Assembly: GCA_023150915.1 (NCBI GenBank)
Contig: JAKLKA010000001.1
Location: 79,573-143,572, forward strand
DNA length: 64,000 bases
Direction of reading: 5' to 3'
Origin: Polyangiaceae bacterium
GTDB taxonomy: Bacteria; Myxococcota_A; Polyangia; Polyangiales; Polyangiaceae
Position 1 is the first letter of the stretch; the number at the start of each line of letters is the position of its first letter. The translations under genes were made by a program, and so were the position numbers. Of the stretch, positions 25,622-33,278 are shown piece after piece. Below the pieces are notes generated by a model. The model did not search any database and was not told the DNA's origin. It saw only the letters and a program-made list of their open reading frames with translations.

Positions 25622-26652
25622 GTCTCACCTCGCGGGCGGTAGACGCCGTCCAGGGAGTGGTCGTATGGGCCGGAAGAGGTGCGGAAGGCGCCGAAGCGAT
25701 CCCAGTGGCCCCACTCGCCACTCTTCTCGTTGTAGAGCCAGGCCATCCGGCGGACACCGCCGAGGGTAGGGTCCCCGCCGTCACCCCATGCCGCATCCAC
25801 AGTGACGACGCGTACGGAAGGCTCAGCGCCGGCGGCAGCTCCCTTGGTGACGAATCCGGCAGGCACGTCCTTGCCCAGTACCATCATTTCGCCGGTCTCG
25901 GGCAAGCGCCGCAGCTCGTTCGAGCGAACGATGACGTTGTGGTCTCGCCCGTCAGCGCCGGGCTTCAACCGGATGATGTCTCCGGGGCGAGCCACAGAAA
26001 GGTCGGTCGCGACCCGACGCATGCGCCCTTCGTGCTGGAACAGGACGTTGCCCGCGTCCTTGTCGAAGTAGCGGTCCATGCGCGCGGGCACGGATCCATT
26101 CCCGCGTGCGTGCAAGAACGCGCGGAGGGCGTAGCCGCGACAGTCGAGCCCGATGCCGTAGGCGCCCATGACCACTCGGACTGCCTGCTCGGGCGAGAGG
26201 TCCGGCCGCTTGGCCAGAAGGTCCTTCGCTACGCCCGCATCCAGAAGGGCCTGCGTTGTGATTCGAATGTCCTCCGGCGTGCCCCGCGTCGACGTTGCCG
26301 CCAGAGCCTTCGGGGCCAGCTCCCGGAAGCGCTCGGGTCCCAACGCCTTCTTGATCGCCGCCACGTACCCGCCCTGCTTTGCGGGGCCGCCGTGCAGCGT
26401 GCAGAAGGCGGCTGAAACGCGGACCGTCTTCCCGTCGACCTGGTAGCTAGCCTCTGCTTGCCGCCGGAAGTCGTCCAAGCGCGCACCGACGGTGGCCGGG
26501 CTGGGCCGGTTCTTCAGCTGAGCCACCGCCGGGCTCTCGGCGCGCGAAGGCGACGCTGGCTTGGCGTCCGACCGCCGTAGCTCGGTTTGCTCCAACCAGT
26601 CGTGAATCGCGTGGGCGCTGGTTCCTGCGACGCGTCGAAGGCCGTCGGACAT
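25618..26652 (-). CDS. NlpC/P60-like Cys-His peptidase or amidase
   Basis: A 344-residue protein with no signal peptide. The N-terminal 100 residues are charged and look disordered (SPSRAESPAVAQLKNRPSPA). A helical segment follows (LGPERFRELAPKALAATSTR). The catalytic-like part has Cys171 in IGLDCRGYALRAF, aligning with the DCSG motif of NlpC/P60, and His238 in RPGDIIRLK...DHNVIVRS, matching the PGD...H element. These suggest a papain-fold hydrolase of cell-wall peptides. Without a Sec signal it would need another route out, or act inside the cell. The overlapping downstream lipoprotein gene makes a toxin-immunity pair possible. Other readings are a capsid-associated or contractile-system effector. 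Confidence 0.65.
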   Translation of the reverse strand: MSDGLRRVAGTSAHAIHDWLEQTELRRSDAKPASPSRAESPAVAQLKNRPSPATVGARLDDFRRQAEASYQVDGKTVRVSAAFCTLHGGPAKQGGYVAAIKKALGPERFRELAPKALAATSTRGTPEDIRITTQALLDAGVAKDLLAKRPDLSPEQAVRVVMGAYGIGLDCRGYALRAFLHARGNGSVPARMDRYFDKDAGNVLFQHEGRMRRVATDLSVARPGDIIRLKPGADGRDHNVIVRSNELRRLPETGEMMVLGKDVPAGFVTKGAAAGAEPSVRVVTVDAAWGDGGDPTLGGVRRMAWLYNEKSGEWGHWDRFGAFRTSSGPYDHSLDGVYRPRGET

Positions 26653-26702
26653 GCGGACTGTTCGGCTCCGCCGCCCCGCGAGTTGTGTAAAAAGTGCCTG
26701 GC

Positions 26703-27207
26703 TCAGTCGCCGTGCAGCGGCGCCGTGGACATCGCTTCACCGATGCCGACGCTGACCCCGACGAAGCCCTCGTGGGGCTGATGGGTCCAGCGCAAGTCGT
26801 ACTCGGCGAAGGCCGAGATCACGAACAGCTCGAAGAAAGCGCCGACCTCTGCCCGCGGTCCCAGGGCGCCGACGCTCAGGTCGTCGTCCACGCTGCCGAG
26901 CTCGATCAGGCTCGAGCCGAACCGCGCGTACGGGGTGGTCAACGAGGAGGCGAGCAGATACACGTGCGGCCCGATCCCGACCTGCTGAATGTCGCGAGTG
27001 ACCTTGACGCGCACGTCGCCGCCGGGCCCCAGGTGCTCGGAAGTGCGGGTCTCGCCCAGGGCTGCCCCCACAGCTGCCTGCGCAGCGACGCCGTAGCGAC
27101 CTTCCTCGAAACGCGTGGACGAGACGGCCCCCGCTTGCGCGTCGGCCATCAACGACATGAAAGCCGGCAGAGAGCCAGGCCAGGACGAGCGCAAGCGCTC
27201 GTCTCAT
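26703..27207 (-). pseudogene. Exported beta-rich protein with a 1-base frameshift in the signal peptide
   Basis: From ATG 27207 the frame encodes MRRALALVLAWLSAGF, an ideal signal-peptide start. It then runs into an unrelated frame. The mature part lies in another frame, from ATG 27158 (MSLMADAQAGAVSS) to the stop at 26703. Removing one C near 27159 would join them into a complete signal peptide ending AQA. The mature 130 residues are beta-rich and end in aromatic/hydrophobic alternation (FELFVISAFAEYDLRW), suggesting a small outer-membrane or periplasmic protein. The 5' end lies inside the copied permease terminus at 27194-27276, so the gene once followed the ABC transporter directly. It may be decayed; a sequencing error is the alternative. 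As written, only an unexported 151-residue product from 27158 could be made. Confidence 0.55.
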
Positions 27208-27276
27208 GCCGTTCTCTTGCCCCGCTCGCGCAACTGGTCCAGCGCCATCGCGACCAGGATGATGGCACCGGTCAGG
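27194..27276. repeat. Direct repeat copy A of the permease 3' end
   Basis: About 82 bases matching copy B (28145-28225) with roughly seven mismatches. It encodes a second copy of the permease C-terminus (GAIILVAMALDQLRERGK) and the ATG of the following exported-protein gene. It lies just downstream of the vapC stop. Confidence 0.85.
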
Positions 27277-27301
27277 GGGACGGCTGCGCCTAGGTGAGCG
27301 G

Positions 27302-27730
27302 TCAGCGCAACGGGTTCTTCCATCTGAGCCCGGGGAATCTGCCGAAGTCGGCGTCGTTCGAGTGGAGCTCGGCCTGGTGCTCGATGGCAAGCGCCGCGAG
27401 GTGCGTATCGGTCGTCAAACCCGCCGCGACGCCCGTCGCGCCGAACAGCGCTTCCACGATCGTCAGGTGGCCGGGCCCCGGTTCGAGGATGCCGACTGAG
27501 CTCTGCGCGACCCACGCGCGCACGTCAGCGAGAGCGTCCAGCGGTGAGAGCGGCTCCGAAAGCACGGCCGGGTGGGTGACCAGTCGAATGAAGCCGAAGG
27601 CGACGACCCACGGCAATCCAATCGGCTGCTCTCGATTGATCAAGTCCTCCCACCAGCGCCGCGAGGCGGTGTGCAGCGGTGCTGCGCTGTTGTGCGCGTA
27701 CACCAGAAGGTTGACGTCCGGGATGATCGT
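27302..27730 (-). pseudogene. vapC: VapC-type PIN toxin lacking a normal start codon
   Basis: The frame encodes a typical PIN-domain RNase of about 142 residues. IIPDVNLLVYAHNS holds the first catalytic Asp, and TTDTHLAALAIEHQAELHSN with DADFGRFPGLRWKNPL holds the C-terminal acidic residues. Where ATG is expected before IIPDVN the sequence has ACG (27730-27728), and no ATG, GTG or TTG precedes it in frame. The next possible start, GTG 27703, would remove the first catalytic Asp and give an inactive 133-residue protein. Either ACG is used weakly or the toxin is dead. The change that makes ACG also removes the antitoxin stop, which supports inactivation by one substitution. VapC toxins cut tRNA or rRNA. 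Confidence 0.75.
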
Positions 27731-27984
27731 CGCGCGGCGAGGCGCTCTTGGATCTCGAGCTCGTCCACGAGTTGGTTCAGCTTCAGCGGGTCCACACCCG
27801 GTCGGAACGCGCTGTGGAACGGCTTGACCCGGAACGCCGCTCGCCGGCGGCGCGGCGGCTCCTGGGCCGACAGCCCGCGTCGGATTGCCTGGTTGACCAC
27901 GTGCTTGAGGCTGGTGCCCTGCTTGTGCGCGAGCCGGCGCAGTTTCTCGGTCAGATCATCGTCGAGGTCGATCGTGGTGCGCAC
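27640..27984 (-). CDS. vapB: VapB-type antitoxin, extended by loss of its stop codon
   Basis: From GTG 27984 the product starts MRTTIDLDDDLTEKLRRLAH, a ribbon-helix-helix DNA-binding domain, followed by KQGTSLKHVVNQAIRRGLS and a toxin-binding tail around FRPGVDPLKLNQLVDELEI. The natural end would be after residue 85: the codon at 27729-27727 is CGA where TGA would give the classic ATGA overlap with vapC. Translation instead reads 29 residues through the vapC frame to a stop at 27640, giving 114 residues. DNA binding and autoregulation could survive. The whole module sits between direct repeats and looks inserted. Confidence 0.8.
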   Translation of the reverse strand: MRTTIDLDDDLTEKLRRLAHKQGTSLKHVVNQAIRRGLSAQEPPRRRRAAFRVKPFHSAFRPGVDPLKLNQLVDELEIQERLAARRSSRTSTFWCTRTTAQHRCTPPRGAGGRT

Positions 27985-27999
27985 ATCAGCATATTGATG
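27984..27999. promoter_or_regulatory. Inverted repeat at the vapB start, probable operator
   Basis: CATCA (27984-27988) and TGATG (27995-27999) form an inverted repeat around GCATAT, overlapping the vapB start codon. This suits autorepression by the ribbon-helix-helix antitoxin. The AT-rich centre stands out from the local composition. Confidence 0.45.
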
Positions 28000-28144
28000 C
28001 GTCAGTCGGATGAGGTCAATGTGCGGACGCCGGCGTCGAGGGCGCGAGCAGGAACGCGCCGACGAGTCGCAGACGCTGCCCAGGTCGAATGGCCGGGGCT
28101 GGCGCCAATCCGGGCACGCGGGTCTGGCGGCGCACCGAGCCCAA

Positions 28145-28225
28145 CGCTCGTCTCATCCCGCGCCCTTGCCCCGCTCGCGCCACTGGTCCAGCGCCATGGC
28201 GACCAGGATGATGGCACCGGTCAGG
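28145..28225. repeat. Direct repeat copy B, the native permease 3' end
   Basis: This copy is part of the intact permease gene and includes its stop and the ATGAGACGAGCG that follows. The ATG at 28156 opens a 46-codon frame to 28016 with no signal peptide, most simply the orphaned start of the exported-protein gene that now continues from copy A. Copies A and B flank about 870 bases carrying vapBC. Confidence 0.8.
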
Positions 28226-29112
28226 ATCTCTTGCACCCAGTTGGGCAGACCCACGTGGGTCGAGCCGGTCTTGATCTCGGTGAGCAAGAGCGCACCGCAC
28301 AGCGCCCCGGCGATGGAGCCGCGACCCCCGGAGAGCGAGGCGCCGCCGATCACCACCGCCGCGATCACCTCCAGCTCGAGGCCGATGGAGTCGGTGGGGT
28401 CGCCCACGGTGAGCGTCGAGAACTCCATCACGCCCGCGAGCCCTGCCAACCCGCCGGCGATCACGTAGACCATCAGCGTGATCCGCCCGACCGGCACGCC
28501 ACACAGCCGCGCGGTCTCCAGGTTCGAGCCCACCGCGACCACGTGCCGGCCGGGGCGCGTGTACGCCAGGAAGATCGCGAAGACGACCGCGAGCGCCAGC
28601 GCGACCCACACGCCCGTCGGCAGCAAGAAGCCGCCCTGCGCTCCGCCCGGCAGCGCCATCAAGCTGTCGAGACCCTTGGGGTCCGCGTCGACCTTCTGCT
28701 CGTTCGCCAGCCCCTTCGCCGCGCCGCGCAGCGCGCTCATGCTGCCGAGCGTGACGATGAACGGCAAGAGGCAGAGGCCGGTCACCAAGAGGCCGTTGAT
28801 GGCTCCCACGCACGCCCCGAGCGCGACGCCGCTGGCCGCGGCCGCCCAGGGGCCGCTACCGCCGTCGAGCGCGCGCGCCACGATCACCGTGGTCAGCGCC
28901 ACCGTCGAGCCCACCGACAGATCGATGCCGCCCTGGATCATCACCAGCGTCATGCCAATGGCCGCCAGGGACACGATCACGGTCTGGCGTGCCATGGTCA
29001 GAACGTTGGCGGTGCGCGGAAACGTGTCGGGTGCGAGCAGCGCGAACAGCACGTACACAGCCAGCACCGCGCACAGCGGGCCGAACCACGGGGCGCGCCA
29101 GAGCTTCTTCAT
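28153..29112 (-). CDS. Ribose-type ABC transporter permease (RbsC family)
   Basis: A 319-residue inner-membrane permease from ATG 29112, which overlaps the ATPase stop as ATGA; sequence further upstream in this frame is antisense to the ATPase gene. It has about eight to ten hydrophobic helices and the family signatures AAIGMTLVMIQGGIDLSVGS, GLLVTGLCLLPFIVTLGSMS and VIGGASLSGGRGSIAGALCG. It forms the channel of a high-affinity sugar importer with the ATPase at 29109 and the binding protein at 30578. The C-terminal 25 residues and stop are duplicated at 27194-27276 on the far side of the vapBC insertion. Confidence 0.93.
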   Translation of the reverse strand: MKKLWRAPWFGPLCAVLAVYVLFALLAPDTFPRTANVLTMARQTVIVSLAAIGMTLVMIQGGIDLSVGSTVALTTVIVARALDGGSGPWAAAASGVALGACVGAINGLLVTGLCLLPFIVTLGSMSALRGAAKGLANEQKVDADPKGLDSLMALPGGAQGGFLLPTGVWVALALAVVFAIFLAYTRPGRHVVAVGSNLETARLCGVPVGRITLMVYVIAGGLAGLAGVMEFSTLTVGDPTDSIGLELEVIAAVVIGGASLSGGRGSIAGALCGALLLTEIKTGSTHVGLPNWVQEILTGAIILVAMALDQWRERGKGAG

Positions 29113-30590
29113 CCGACCCCCGCGGCGTCGAGCATCAAGCGATGTTCGGTCAGCTCCGCCACCGGAGTGGCTGCCGCCAGCCGGCCGCGGTGCATCACCG
29201 CGATGCGATCGCAGATCGCCAAGAGCTCCGGGAAGTGGCTCGACACCACCAGCACCGCTTTGCCCTGGCTGGCCAGCTCGTCGATGATCGCGTAGACGTC
29301 CGCGCGGCTCTTCACGTCGATGCCGCGGGTCGGCTCGTCGAGTAACGCGACGTCCACCTCGTGGTGGAGCAGCCGGCCGAGGGCCACCTTCTGTTGATTG
29401 CCGCCGGAGAGCGCGCGCACCGGCTGATCGGGACCAGCGGTCTTGATGCCCAGTCGCTCGATCAGGCGCCGTGCCGCACTCGCTTGGCGCGCGGGACGCA
29501 CCCACGCCGGGAGCTTCGAGAGCGTGAGGTTTTCCGCCACTGACAGCGCTTCCGCCAGCCCCTCGCGCTTGCGGTCTTCGCTCGAGAGCCCCACGCCCTG
29601 TGCGAGGCGCCGCCCGGGGGACGCGGGCCCGAGCTCGGCGCGCACGCGGAGCTCACCCCGCGTCACGCGATCGAGCCCGAAGATCGCGCGCAGAAGCTCG
29701 GTGCGACCCGAGCCCACCAGGCCGGCGATGCCCAGCACCTCGCCCTTGCGGAGCTCGAAGCTGGCGCTCACCGGCAGTCGCGTGCCCGCGAGGTCCCGCG
29801 CCGAGAGCACGACCTCCCCGCCGGTGCGCGGCTCGCGGCGCCGTCGAGCCTCCAGCGTCTGGCCGGTCATCAGCTCGACCAAGCGAGTCGCCGGGGTGCC
29901 CGCGATGGCGCCGCTGCCCACCTGCCGGCCGTCGCAGAGCACGCTGAAGCGATCGGCGATGCGCTCCACCTCTTCAAGGAAGTGCGAGATGTAGACGATG
30001 GCGATGCCCGTGCTCGCCAGCCGGCGCACCACCTCGAACAGCCGCTCGACCTCGGGCGCGGCGAGGCTCGCGGTCGGCTCGTCCAGGATCAGGAGCCGGC
30101 AGTCGGTCTGTGCCAGCGCGCGGGCCAGCGTCACCAGCTGCACCTCGGCGGGGCCGAGGCTCGAGGAGGCTGCGTCGGGGGAGAGCTCCGGCGCGACCAG
30201 CGCCAGCGCGCGGCCGGCCTCGGCTCGGACTCGCGCGCGATCCACCCAGCCGAAGCGCGCCGGCTCGGCGCCCAGGACCACGTTCTCGGCCACGGACAGG
30301 TGGGGACAGATCGCGGGTTCTTGGTGCACGATGGCGATGCCCGCACGGCGCGCCTCGGCGGGCGATCGGGGCGCGTGGGGCTTTCCATCGAGCCGCATGC
30401 TCCCGGCGTCGGCGGCGAACACGCCCGACACGATCCTGGTCAGCGTGCTCTTGCCCGCGCCGTTCTCCCCGAGCAAGGCGTGGACCTCGCCGGGTGCGAT
30501 CGAGAGGTCGACGGCCGAGAGCGCCCGCGTTCCACCGAAGGATTTCTCGAGCCCGCGGATCTCGAGGCGCGGATCGGCTACTTCAGCCAC
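29109..30590 (-). CDS. Ribose-type ABC transporter ATPase with two nucleotide-binding domains (RbsA family)
   Basis: A 493-residue ATPase that energises sugar import at the inner membrane. The first domain has Walker A GENGAGKSTL (residues 41-50), an unusual signature SLGPAEVQLV and Walker B LLILDEPTAS. The second has the degenerate Walker A GLVGSGRTELLRAIFG normal for this family, signature LSGGNQQKVALGRLL and VALLDEPTRGIDV. The start lies 13 bases inside the binding-protein gene, and the stop overlaps the permease start, so the three genes form a tight operon. The sugar is unknown; pentoses, galactose or inositol are typical for this family. Confidence 0.95.
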   Translation of the reverse strand: MAEVADPRLEIRGLEKSFGGTRALSAVDLSIAPGEVHALLGENGAGKSTLTRIVSGVFAADAGSMRLDGKPHAPRSPAEARRAGIAIVHQEPAICPHLSVAENVVLGAEPARFGWVDRARVRAEAGRALALVAPELSPDAASSSLGPAEVQLVTLARALAQTDCRLLILDEPTASLAAPEVERLFEVVRRLASTGIAIVYISHFLEEVERIADRFSVLCDGRQVGSGAIAGTPATRLVELMTGQTLEARRRREPRTGGEVVLSARDLAGTRLPVSASFELRKGEVLGIAGLVGSGRTELLRAIFGLDRVTRGELRVRAELGPASPGRRLAQGVGLSSEDRKREGLAEALSVAENLTLSKLPAWVRPARQASAARRLIERLGIKTAGPDQPVRALSGGNQQKVALGRLLHHEVDVALLDEPTRGIDVKSRADVYAIIDELASQGKAVLVVSSHFPELLAICDRIAVMHRGRLAAATPVAELTEHRLMLDAAGVG

Positions 30591-31585
30591 TGATCCAGCT
30601 CGGGCCGGAGCAGCTGCTTCATGTCCGGCTCGTTCATGTTTGCCTTGGTGACCAGCTTGCTTCCGGTGTCGATGCGCTTTTCGACCTTCTCGCCCTTGAG
30701 GTGCTGCACCATGGTCTTGACCGCCAGGTAGCCCATGTTGAACGGGTCCTGCAGCACCAGCCCTTCGATGGCGCCGCCCTCGACGCCCGCGACCAGCTTG
30801 TCCGAGGCGTCGAAGCCCACGAAGCCGAGCTTGCCCGAGAGGTTCGCCTTCTCGACGGCGCGCAACATGCCGAAGGTGGTCGACTCGTTGGGGGTGAACA
30901 CGCCGGCCACCTTCCCCTCGGTGGCCCCCTGGGCGAGGAGCAGGCTCTCGCTGGCCTTGTGCGCGGTCTCGGTGGTGGCTCCGCCGTACTGGTTGTCGCT
31001 CAAGATCTTCACGCCCTCGGCCTTCAGCGCCTCGAGACAGCCTTCCTCACGATGGTTCGTGCTGGCCGAGCCCTCTTGGTAGCGCAGCACCACGGCGCCG
31101 CCCTTGTCCTTCACCTTCTTCGCCAGGTGCGCGCAGCCCAGCTTGCCCGCCGAGCGGTTGTCCGTGGCCACGAAGCTGACGTGGTCCTCCGAAGCGAGAT
31201 CGGAGTCGAAGATCACCACCGGGATCTTGGCGCCGGTCGCGGCCTTCACGCTCGACACCAGGGCCTTGTCGTTCAGCGGCGCGAGCACGATGCCCGACAC
31301 CCCCTGAGCGGTGAAGCTCTGCACCAGATCGATCTGCTGCTTGAGATCGTCTTCCTTGAGCGGACCCTTCCACACGATCTCGACCCCCAGCTCGCGCGAC
31401 GCCTTGACCGCGCCGGCGTGCACGCTCTTCCAGAACTCGTGGGTCGTGCCCTTGGGAATGACCGCGATGCGCAGTGGCTTCGCTCCGCCATCGCTGCTCG
31501 TGCCCGCGGCGGGCGCTTCGCGCTTGCAGCCCGACAGGGCGAACAGCCCCAGAAGCACCCACGCCCGTCCCACGCCTCTCGTCAT
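30578..31585 (-). CDS. Periplasmic sugar-binding lipoprotein (RbsB family)
   Basis: A 335-residue substrate-binding protein and first gene of the transporter operon. The signal MTRGVGRAWVLLGLFALSGC carries a good lipobox (LSGC, Cys20), so it is tethered rather than free. The mature domain has the type I periplasmic fold: LRIAVIPKGTTHEFWKSVHA, GVSGIVLAPLNDKALVSSVK, IPVVIFDSDLASEDHVSFVA, TDNRSAGKLG and LGFVGFDASDKLVAGVEGGA. It delivers a sugar to the permease at 28153-29112. It diverges from the TonB-C-like lipoprotein gene across 78 bases that must hold its promoter. No transcription factor for it is visible. Confidence 0.93.
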   Translation of the reverse strand: MTRGVGRAWVLLGLFALSGCKREAPAAGTSSDGGAKPLRIAVIPKGTTHEFWKSVHAGAVKASRELGVEIVWKGPLKEDDLKQQIDLVQSFTAQGVSGIVLAPLNDKALVSSVKAATGAKIPVVIFDSDLASEDHVSFVATDNRSAGKLGCAHLAKKVKDKGGAVVLRYQEGSASTNHREEGCLEALKAEGVKILSDNQYGGATTETAHKASESLLLAQGATEGKVAGVFTPNESTTFGMLRAVEKANLSGKLGFVGFDASDKLVAGVEGGAIEGLVLQDPFNMGYLAVKTMVQHLKGEKVEKRIDTGSKLVTKANMNEPDMKQLLRPELDQWLK

Positions 31586-31663
31586 GGCGGCCGAGGGTAA
31601 CCCTTCTGACAGGACGCTGTCTCCCCGCGCGTGACCTGGCGGATGTTGCTAGAGTCCACGAAC

Positions 31664-32362
31664 ATGGTGCGCCTCACGCTCGCGGGCCTGGTGGCTCTGG
31701 CCTGTGCGGGCTCTCCGCCGGTTGGCTCTCCGCCCGTTGGCCCCGAGCCCGACCCTGTCCCAGCTCCTCCCCACGCGACGCAGACCGTTCCCGCCGCGAG
31801 CACGGTCGCGCCGGAGGGCGGTCCGCCCGCGGACGCAGCATTCGATGTCCAAAGTCCGGACGCCGGAGCAGCCCTGGCCGGTGGCGACGCGGGAGCCGAC
31901 GCGGCTCCGCGCGTGTGCGCAGAAGCAGCGGACTATGTCCCCTACGTCGTGAACTTCGGACCGCCGGACAACAGCGCGGGGATGGGGCCCTACCAGCGGA
32001 GCCCATCGGACGAGGGGCGTCCCATTCGCGCGACGCTCAGCGCGTTCACGGCGCCCAAGGACCTCGATGCCTTCAACTTCGCCGCCTACCTGCCCTACTA
32101 CGTGGCGAGCGCCTACCAAGACGCCCTCGCCACCCGGCCGGGCCTGCGCGGATCGGTTCGCGTGCGGCTGGAGCTCGACGCGAACGGCAAGGCCACGAAG
32201 GTTGAGATCAAAGCGCCCGGATTCCCGGCAGCGTTCGTCGACGAAGTGCGCGAGCGCGCGAGCACCAGGTACGAGATCTGTTCGCCGCTGCCTGCGCCCG
32301 CGATCGTGTCGGCGACCATCACCCTCGAGCCGCGCCGGATCCGGAGACCGGGCCAGCGCTGA
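31664..32362 (+). CDS. Lipoprotein with a TonB C-terminal-like domain
   Basis: I use ATG 31664 (232 residues), where MVRLTLAGLVALACAGSPP gives a lipoprotein signal with Cys at residue 14; an upstream start at 31631 would disrupt it. A long Pro/Ala/Gly linker precedes the C-terminal domain, which resembles TonB: LRGSVRVRLELDANGKATKV, then ERASTRYEICSPLPAP and VSATITLEPRR. TonB-C-like domains bind outer-membrane partners or serve as structural modules in myxobacterial lipoproteins. No transmembrane energiser is fused, so it is not a classical TonB. It is divergent from the sugar-binding protein gene. Confidence 0.7.
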   Translation: MVRLTLAGLVALACAGSPPVGSPPVGPEPDPVPAPPHATQTVPAASTVAPEGGPPADAAFDVQSPDAGAALAGGDAGADAAPRVCAEAADYVPYVVNFGPPDNSAGMGPYQRSPSDEGRPIRATLSAFTAPKDLDAFNFAAYLPYYVASAYQDALATRPGLRGSVRVRLELDANGKATKVEIKAPGFPAAFVDEVRERASTRYEICSPLPAPAIVSATITLEPRRIRRPGQR

Positions 32363-32430
32363 GGGGCGCGCCGGATGCGGTGAGCGGCCAGAGAGGGCCA
32401 AGCGAGGCCCGACGCCGTGGTCACGCAGGC

Positions 32431-32459
32431 TGGACCGCTCGAAACCCACCGGTTATACT
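32431..32459 (+). promoter_or_regulatory. Promoter of the mazEF-type module, possibly leaderless
   Basis: TGGACC (32431-32436) and TATACT (32454-32459) are separated by 17 bases. The -10 element lies only 6 bases before the ATG at 32466, so the transcript would start at or near the start codon. An imperfect inverted repeat (TATAC, 5-base spacer, GTATG) overlaps the -10 element and may be the antitoxin operator. Confidence 0.4.
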
Positions 32460-32465
32460 TTTGGT

Positions 32466-32702
32466 ATGAAGACCGCAGTCTCCGTGCCGGACCAAGTCTT
32501 CGAGGAAGCAGAGCACCTGGCCAAGCGTCTCCGCCTTTCGCGGAGTGAGCTCTACTCGAAGGCGCTGGCGGAGTACGTTGCGCGCCACGCTCCCGACTCG
32601 GTCACCGAGTCCTTCGACCGCATCTGTGCAGAGCTCGACGCTGAACCCGACGCGGCGTTTCAGCGCGCCGCGCGCGCCGTACTCGAAAGCACGGAGTGGT
32701 GA
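32466..32702 (+). CDS. Ribbon-helix-helix antitoxin of a mazEF-type module
   Basis: A 78-residue protein starting MKTAVSVPDQVFEEAEHLAK, with the beta-strand and two helices of the ribbon-helix-helix fold, then RLRLSRSELYSKALAEYVAR and an acidic C-terminal tail that would wrap the toxin. It is predicted to neutralise the downstream endoribonuclease and repress the operon. Its stop overlaps the start region of the toxin gene. The promoter lies immediately upstream with little or no leader. Confidence 0.85.
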   Translation: MKTAVSVPDQVFEEAEHLAKRLRLSRSELYSKALAEYVARHAPDSVTESFDRICAELDAEPDAAFQRAARAVLESTEW

Positions 32703-33049
32703 TCGCTCAAGGTGAAGTCTGGTGGGCGGACCTGGGGGATCCGGTGGGTTCGGGGCCAGGCTATCGCCGTCCGATTCTGGTGGTTCAAGGCGACGCACTG
32801 AACCGCAGCGCGCTCGGCACGGTAGTTTGCGTTCCGCTCACCTCTCAGCTCAAGTGGGCCGAGGCGCCAGGGAATCTGCTGCTCACGCCTCGGGACACCG
32901 GTCTCTCGAAACCTTCGGTCGCCAATGTTTCCCAGTTGATCGCCCTGGACCGACGGATCTTGAAGCGGCGTGTCGGGAAGGTCCCCCGAGCACGTCTGCT
33001 CGCGGCTCTCGACGGTATCGACGTGGTGCTCGGACGCGGGGCTGGCTGA
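32696..33049 (+). CDS. mazF: MazF/PemK-family endoribonuclease toxin
   Basis: A 117-residue toxin, normal for the family, starting at GTG 32696 or 32699 so that it overlaps the antitoxin stop. Motifs include QGEVWWADLGDPVGSGPGYR, RPILVVQGDALNRSALGTVV, CVPLTSQL and SVANVSQLIALDRRILKR. MazF proteins are sequence-specific RNases that cleave mRNA or rRNA when the antitoxin is lost. Both genes look intact, in contrast to the vapBC module 5 kb away. Two hairpins follow the stop and may end the transcript. Confidence 0.92.
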   Translation: MVIAQGEVWWADLGDPVGSGPGYRRPILVVQGDALNRSALGTVVCVPLTSQLKWAEAPGNLLLTPRDTGLSKPSVANVSQLIALDRRILKRRVGKVPRARLLAALDGIDVVLGRGAG

Positions 33050-33089
33050 CGCCACTCGCTGCGCGCCGCGGGTTTTCGTTTGCCACCTC

Positions 33090-33147
33090 GGCAGCTGCAC
33101 GCTGCCGGCTGCCAAGCTGTCAGCGCGCGCGCTGCGGAGCGCGCTGA
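33090..33147 (+). terminator. Two hairpins downstream of mazF
   Basis: GGCAGC (33090-33095) pairs with GCTGCC (33101-33106). A stronger 9-bp stem follows: TCAGCGCGC (33120-33128) pairs with GCGCGCTGA (33139-33147), then a short AT-rich run. The position between convergent genes fits a bidirectional terminator, though no long T-tract is present. The rest of 33050-33278 shows nothing I can assign. Confidence 0.4.
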
Positions 33148-33278
33148 AATTCACGCGCCCGCGCGCGGCAGGCTCCGGCACTCGATTTGCACTCGGAACC
33201 GCTTCGATGACCGAGACGCATCCTGGTGACGCCTGGCAGCGGCTGTTTCACCGCTGGTTCATCCAATACAACCCGCTC

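Noticed and set aside
28016..28156. 46-codon frame after the permease as a real gene
   Set aside because: No signal peptide or domain; best explained as the orphaned start of the exported-protein gene left in repeat copy B.
20463..31585. FGGY kinase and ABC transporter as one sugar-use operon
   Set aside because: They are about 6 kb apart on opposite strands with unrelated genes between; a shared pathway is possible but unsupported.
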